Below are positions 58,585 to 64,000 of a stretch of DNA of 64,000 nucleotides, piece by piece. A model generated the notes under the pieces. It ran no database searches, was not told the DNA's origin, and was given only the letters and a program-made list of their open reading frames with translations. Within the stretch, counting starts at the first letter, position 1. Each line of letters begins with the position of its first letter. The translations under genes were made by a program, and so were the position numbers. The DNA comes from Thalassia testudinum (Eukaryota > Streptophyta > Magnoliopsida > Alismatales > Hydrocharitaceae), in contig JAZHRO010000003.1 in assembly GCA_037157565.1 (NCBI GenBank), positions 71,116,501-71,180,500 on the forward strand. The letters are read 5' to 3'.

Positions 58585-60055
58585 TGATGTAAACACATTT
58601 ATTAAGGGTAAAATGCCTATTCATGCATGTTCCTAGGCTAAGATTTGCATTTCATGTTATAAATATTGCATAGCATGCATCATTCTGCATTTAGAGTAGT
58701 TGTACATAATTTAGGTTAATTGCATCCTTTTTGTCAATAGGAGAGAAGGATATTTATTTCCAAGCCTCGGATTGGCAATTCGACCATATGGATCTAATGA
58801 AGATGACGATCGGAGTCCAACGCCTCTGAAATCATCTCGATCAGAGTTCCGTAGCACCATATGCAGTTCGAGGAAGATCAACGGCCAAGGGACTAGGAGA
58901 CATAATTCGGAGCTTCAAATGATAAATCTGACCATGCGGATGGATACGAGTCAACAATCGAAGCATAACGACATGAAAATTGACTCAATCCGACCTCTGT
59001 AGCGGCCCCTACAACAAGAAGATGGATGGCCAAGACTTTGCCACATGGTGCAGCACAGGCTGCTAGCGCACGCACGCAGCAGCACATGCGTGAAGCTTCA
59101 TGGGTGCATGCATGGGTGCATGCGCACAGCACCAACATGTGGGCGCGTGTGAGCGCGCAGCAAGGCGGCAGCAGTGCCACCGCAGCGTGAGGTGGACTAC
59201 AGCGATGCATGTGTAGGACTTACAGCGACGCTTACAGCTGTCAGTAATTCATCGCATGCTAGCAAAGCCAGCTGTGGGCGCCAGCGGGAATGAGCTGCCT
59301 ACAACGATGTTTCCAGCGATGGCCTGGATGTCACTAATGGTTCCATACCGATTTTTGCCTCTTCTCCACCACTATAAAAGAACCCACACCCCCTCCCAAT
59401 CTCTAGCATGCCTACCAACGCTCCATCAGAGCTTGTTCTCAAGCTCCCAAGGTGCCTATTAGTGTAGCGAAACTCTGCCCCACCAAATACTCCTCCAACT
59501 TCCCATGTCCCTTTGTAGGCCACCTTAGAGATGTCCTCTCACCTCCATTCTAGTAGCAGATCAACTCCGTCTTCTCACCTCTATTGTGGAGCTACGCCGA
59601 AGCTTTCCTCAACCAGACGTCCTCCAACATCTCACCTCCATCATCCCGCTCCTCACCTCCTTCTTCCGAGCTTCCGCCAGGTGTTGTCGTCTCGTTGAAC
59701 AGCCGATTCGGGAGATTTCCTCTCACCTCCGTCTCTTTTTATGCTTTTGTAGTTCATTGTAATTGACATTAGAAGTAATATATACAGATTTGTTCCAGAT
59801 CTCTATCATGTGATATGTTTGCTTGATTTCTTTTATTCCAAAAATACAAAAAAATATCAAAACCCTAAAATACCAAAAAGAAATGAAATGAAATGAAGCA
59901 CGGTTTTCACGTAAAGTAAATGTCGGCTCCCTGTGTTTGACCTGGGCCTCCTTTGGAGTTTCGGTATAAATTTTATTTGATCGATGTGTTTTGCAACTAC
60001 GATGACAGGTTAGTTGAAACCTCATCTCTAACATACGAAACACATGACACGACCA
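58585..60055 (+). repeat. I 5' LTR (1471 bp)
   Basis: The first 130 bases resemble the B LTR (aaaatgcctattcatgcatgtt). TATA box at 59373-59380. U5 word ggctccctgtgtttgacctg at 59924-59943. The middle (59040-59300) is GC-rich and differs from B. Frames here are not convincing genes. Confidence 0.82.
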
Positions 60056-60058
60056 TTT

Positions 60059-60076
60059 TGGCGCCGTTGCCGGGGA
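60059..60076 (+). promoter_or_regulatory. I primer-binding site, perfect tRNA-Asp match
   Basis: tggcgccgttgccgggga, 18 of 18 to the complement of the plant tRNA-Asp 3' end. Confidence 0.92.
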
Positions 60077-60724
60077 GGCAATGGAATTTACTTTATTGAT
60101 TATTACATTTCTTTGCATTTACATAGCACTAACCCTACTTGTCTTTGATCTACTGTCTTGCAGGTACCCTAGCATGGAGATCTAAGTGCGGTAGACCAGA
60201 GTAAAGTGCGGGTAGAGTGTTTTGTAAGTGTCCCCCACACCACCCCCACCTTAGATTTCATTCCATAACCAAATAACTCAAACCCAAATCAACTTAGGTG
60301 CTTTTTATGAACCCTAGGATAGATTTGGTTGTTTGTTTGCCACCTCCACTTACCTCGCCATCCACATAAATAATAATAAAGAAATAAAAAGTGTTATCTG
60401 ATTGTGGGATTTTCTATAAGCTACACACTTAACACCCACAACTTCTCACCCTAAGGCGCACAATCACATCAATTTTACCACTTAACCAGGATCTGACCTG
60501 TGGACCTGGTACACTTAATTCAACACACAAATAAGTGAGTAAAAATCTGAATAGGTCAAAAATTTATGTGTGCCTTAACTAAGTGGTATAATAGGGTAAT
60601 AGATTGAACTGTTTGGGTTGCACCACTTAAGATAAAAGCGATTCATCAAGTAGCTTGCCACTTAGGGTTGATTCTTAGGGCTGAACCAGGCACTCCACAT
60701 TTTTTTCTTTGATTTCTAAAGGAA
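60077..60724 (+). other. I leader (untranslated)
   Basis: Matches the B leader, including the acceptor-like gtcttgcag (60155-60163), the exon-like segment and the gtaagtg donor at 60224. Later it shares gtttgggttgcaccactta and atcaagtagctt. No gene. Confidence 0.65.
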
Positions 60725-60729
60725 TATAT

Positions 60730-62516
60730 TGATTAGCTCATAGTTGTGGGCTATTTAACTATTTAAGTGCCTAGACATTAGGTTAATTCTAACATTTATT
60801 TAGCATAAATTAGGATGTAAATAGATTAATTCATATTTTTAATTTAATTACAGAATCCATGCATTGCATTCATATTTTAAGTGCATTTAGAATTACCTTA
60901 GAATGACATTCACCTAATTAGTTAACCAATTAGGTGCATTATTTTCATTAACATAAAAGTTGAGGGTTTGTATAAAAATAACCATAATATTTTAACATTA
61001 TTTTATTTATTCTTCTTCTTGCAGTAATGGCTGGCTGCCGCTCCAATGCCACCAGCTGCTGCAGTGAAGAACCCATTCAAGGAGGAGCGGATGTGTTGGA
61101 TCTGGTCGGGCAGCTGATTTCAAATTTGTGCAGGCCACTACAAAAGGAGGAGAGAGGCAGCCTAGCTCGGGAGGCCTCCACCATCGACCCACCACTGTGT
61201 AGAGAGATCTTCTCTCTTCCATTCCATACCATCGACTTCAACCGTGGCGGCGAGTCTCCACCACCGTGGGCGTGTGGTGCGATAGGCCACACCGCCATCC
61301 AGAGCTCGTCCGCATTACCGTGAGCACCTTAACATGCATCTCCCTCGCCGTCGTCACCAACAACCACCGCCGCAGCCACTATGCAACCACCCTCTCTGTC
61401 AGTTAAGACGTCCGAGAAATTTCCCGGACGTTTCAAGCCACTCCCCCCACTCTAGTAGCAACCACCGTCTGCCCACTTCACCTCCAGCACCTCAACCGCA
61501 ACCTCACTCGTTCACTCCTGCTCACCTCCAGCCACATGCAAGGTGTGCACATCCACCGCACCAGTGCACCCACGCCTGTAACCTCACTCGCGCTTACTGC
61601 CAACAGGTCACGTGAGCACCCACGCCTCCAGCCAGCATGCAGTAGCAGAGCCGACTGAGCCGCCCTTCTCCCGCACCTGCAGCTGCACCCACTCAACCAC
61701 ACTCGGCTGCTCACCGCACACCAGTAGTACTTCACCCGCGCCATTCAGCCTTCGCGCGCACCTGCCTGCAGCGCACTCGCGACATCTGCAGCCTGTAGCT
61801 GCACCCGTGCCCTCCGCCAACTGGCCGCGTGCATCCGCCTGCGGCGCACCCGCGACACTTTCAGTCTGCAGCACCTCACCGCTCACCGCCTGCGCAGTAG
61901 CCTCACCGCCAATAGGCCGCAAACACTCTCGCACCCTCCAGCCAGTGCGCAGCAGTCCGCCCATGCCTCCAGCCAGCGCGCACCACGCCCACCAATAGCA
62001 GCTGCAGCACCGGCTGCAGTAGCTAGAGCTCGTCCGGCTAACTCCGGCCGCCGTGCGACACGCCACCACCACCGTTTCGAAGCCCTCAATCCAAGGAACT
62101 TCCTCTGAGCTTCCCGTGTCTGGCTGTCCACTCGTCGTCGTGCACGCCAAAGGGGAAAAAATCCCCTATTTTGCTACAGTAACCGGGCCATTAAAAATTA
62201 CATTTTCTGCCATTGTCAATTTTTATTAATATTTTATTGATTCTGCGATGCGACAAATATCCTCTAGTTACTCATAATTGCTATTTCAGCATTGGTTCTT
62301 TTTTCAACCTTAATCTAAAGGCAAATCTGGCTTGATTCTTGTCCAAAATAATTACGAACAAACATTTTTAACTAGTGCGAATCTAAATACATCATTGTCT
62401 CCCGGTGGATACGACCCGCTCCTCTGCGAGTGGTTATTTCTTTCTAAATATTGATAAGTCGATTTTTCCACCACATAAAACTGCAAACGAGTTTAAAGCG
62501 AACAATCGACTAGTCA
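60730..62516 (+). repeat. D 5' LTR (1787 bp)
   Basis: From tgattagctc to gactagtca. TATA-like tataaaaat at 60971-60979. GC-rich zone 61320-62120. Degraded inverted repeat 61403-61436. U5 word ctcccggtggatacgaccc at 62399-62417. Frames in the GC-rich zone are chance. Confidence 0.88.
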
Positions 62517-62518
62517 AA

Positions 62519-62536
62519 TGGCGCCATTGCCGGGGT
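62519..62536 (+). promoter_or_regulatory. D primer-binding site (tRNA-Asp)
   Basis: tggcgccattgccggggt, 16 of 18. Confidence 0.88.
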
Positions 62537-63744
62537 GGCAACAGACGCAATAATTTCGCCTGATTTTATTTTGATTATTTGTCAATTGCACAGAGATTTG
62601 ACCATTAATTATTTTATCTTCTGTGCGAGAAATTTGTGCAAGAACCAGCCAGTGTCAGAGGCAACCCTTGACATCGCCGGAGGATAATTGGATGAGAAAC
62701 TTTGAAAGGAGGAGAAGGACGAGGACGCAACGGACATCATTGTATATTTAGTCGCTAGTCTGATAGAATTAAGACTTTAGATTTAATTTTTCATTGCATT
62801 TGGTTTGAAACCCTTATTATGGGGTATATTTTGAGGGGTTTGTTCCCCGATTTTGTTTAGGGCCCGTGTTGGGTCATTTTTGGGAGCCTGTTCCCTTTTC
62901 TTTAGATTTAAGGTTTTTTTTTATTACTTTTATTTACTTGCGCATAAATAGTTTAAAAATTAAATAAAAAATAAAAAAAATGAGCTGCTTGGTAGAAGCT
63001 ACCTGCCCTAGGACGAACCATTTAAGTCTGTATGAGCAGCCTCTAGTTTATTTCTCTGCATTGCATGCATTCTTGCATCATTGATTGCTGGAAACAAGGT
63101 ACGCATTCTCTTACTTTGCATCTTATTCTTGATCACGCATTGCATTTGGGATTTAATTCAAAGACCACGAAGTTTGTCTTGAAGCTATTTAACAAGTGGT
63201 CACATATATTCGAAAAAAAAGGGAAAACTAAAGGAGGGACATCTAAAAGTCAAGGACTTGATTGTAAAATGTGGTGTGTGATTCAAAATTCAAAATCCTT
63301 TTGCGGTGAATGCACACTTATATCTATTGCACCACAGCACTCATTTAGACACTCCTATGTCTTGAAACGACTAGGACAAGAGCCCTCCTACTGTAGGATT
63401 CTGAAGTGTTCAGAACTTAACAGCAAAGGTTTTGTAAATCCAAAGAGGGGGATACCCTATCACGGATTTTTGGGGGTAGTTGAGAAGCATCGCGAAAGCA
63501 TAGCTTCAAAGGAAGGCTTAGGCCTACTTGCATCCCTCGATCTTCCATCTTTGGATTTACTTGACCATTTGAGATTTAGGGAAGAATACCTAAGCTCCAA
63601 CTAGGTCTTTTTAGGCATTTCGAAGGTTGACAATAGGTGTGTAATTGATTGGGCAACTTATTTTGTCACCTACAATTTGAACTAAAGTCAAAAGCCTAAA
63701 TCTGTAAAGACCAAACAAGTCCTTTTGAATTGTGTTTGTAGTGC
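62537..63744 (+). other. D leader, with a doubtful 179-codon frame
   Basis: Between PBS and gag. An open frame (63065-63604) encodes a protein with no recognised motif. The homologous leader of C lacks an equivalent open frame, so I treat it as non-coding. A donor-like aaggtacgc (63097-63105) and an acceptor-like tgaattgtgtttgtag (63727-63742) just before the gag ATG suggest a leader intron containing that frame. Confidence 0.5.
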
Positions 63745-64000
63745 ATGCTTGGTAGGCATTCTCTTAGGAGACAACTTGTATTTGATCCTGAACCTGAAAG
63801 AATCCTAAGAAGAGACCTTCCAAGGGTAGAAATGGCCGGTCAAAGGATCCTTGAGGAATATTTCATCCCAACCAATCAAGCTGGCCCAGCACTACGTAGA
63901 CCTGGAGGGGACAATCCATATGAGATCAAAAGTAGTACCATATCCTTGCTACCCTCCTTTTATGGTACTACTAGGGAAGACCCTTACAAGCATATTGAGC
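63745..64000 (+). CDS. gag: D gag, N-terminal 85 codons (runs off the window)
   Basis: ATG 63745 opens a frame without a stop to the window end. It begins MLGRHSLRRQLVFDPEPER and includes an internal MAGQRILEEYF (63832). It continues to PYEIKSSTISLLPSFYGTTREDPYKHI, the Athila/Tat Gag signature in which a hydrophobic LLP-F-G block precedes EDPY-H. The same block in A reads GLASEDPFLYLE and in B GLGSEDPFQHLE. The product would be the capsid precursor. The upstream leader is shared with C, where this frame is replaced by the cargo frame. I chose the first ATG because it follows the acceptor-like site directly; the ATG at 63832 is an alternative. Confidence 0.8.
   Translation, partial: MLGRHSLRRQLVFDPEPERILRRDLPRVEMAGQRILEEYFIPTNQAGPALRRPGGDNPYEIKSSTISLLPSFYGTTREDPYKHIE

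Larger units (their letters stand above)
58585..60729 (+). mobile_element. Element I: 5' LTR, PBS and leader (B family)
   Basis: Starts tgatgtaaacac. It is inserted in H; the left TSD would be gggct (58580-58584) but the right end is outside the window. LTR 58585-60055, PBS 60059-60076, leader to 60729 where D begins. The perfect PBS suggests it is younger than A and B. Confidence 0.82.
60730..64000 (+). mobile_element. Element D: 5' part of an autonomous Athila-type element
   Basis: Inserted in the I leader (left TSD would be tatat, 60725-60729). 5' LTR 60730-62516, PBS 62519-62536, leader to 63744, gag from 63745 running off the window. Same family as C and K. Confidence 0.85.

Noticed and set aside
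63065..63604. A 179-codon frame in the D leader as a real gene
   Set aside because: The homologous leader in C does not keep it open, and it may lie within a leader intron.

Overview
The window looks like plant nuclear intergenic heterochromatin. I see no host gene, rRNA, functional tRNA or CRISPR array. Almost every base can be assigned to LTR retrotransposons of the Ty3/gypsy superfamily, Athila-type lineage. The evidence is seven primer-binding sites (PBS) resembling the 3' end of tRNA-Asp, Athila-style gag and pol proteins, conserved polypurine-tract (PPT) blocks, and TG...CA LTR ends with 5-bp target-site duplications (TSDs). A seed plant with a repeat-rich genome is likely; the species cannot be read from the sequence. 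I name the elements A to K.

Layout. (1) 1-18308: an old plus-strand gag-bearing element F (leader 1-823, gag remnants 13899-15530 and 17777-18308). It is split by E (829-13893, minus strand, non-autonomous, with solo LTR J at 9573-11779 inside its 5' LTR) and by solo LTR G1 (15531-17776). (2) 18309-34023: element A, about 15.7 kb, plus strand, TSD ggatc, with a gag-pol that stays in one frame but carries stops. Solo LTR K (23429-25131) sits inside its gag. (3) 34029-36178: LTR fragment G2, then the 3' end of the 5' LTR of element H. (4) H (to 58584, plus strand, non-autonomous, same family as E) is split by B (37145-56739, TSD gtgga), an autonomous-type Athila element with decayed gag-pol. 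B is in turn split in its integrase by C (44670-52598, minus strand, TSD atctg). (5) 58585-60729: 5' LTR and leader of I (B family), interrupted by D (60730 to the end of the window), whose LTR, PBS, leader and gag start are visible.

Relationships. A, B, D and I are autonomous-type relatives; F was one. E/H and C are non-autonomous. They keep LTRs, PBS, leader and a 3' block with two PPT-like tracts, but carry an acidic protein reading frame instead of gag-pol. C shares LTR and leader with D and departs from it almost exactly at the gag start, then has an intact 531-codon frame. E and H share a different, decayed acidic frame with a hydrophobic N-terminus. These cargo proteins are the least explained items here.

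Order of events inferred from nesting: F before E before J; F before G1; F/G2 junction before A before K; H before B before C; H before I before D.
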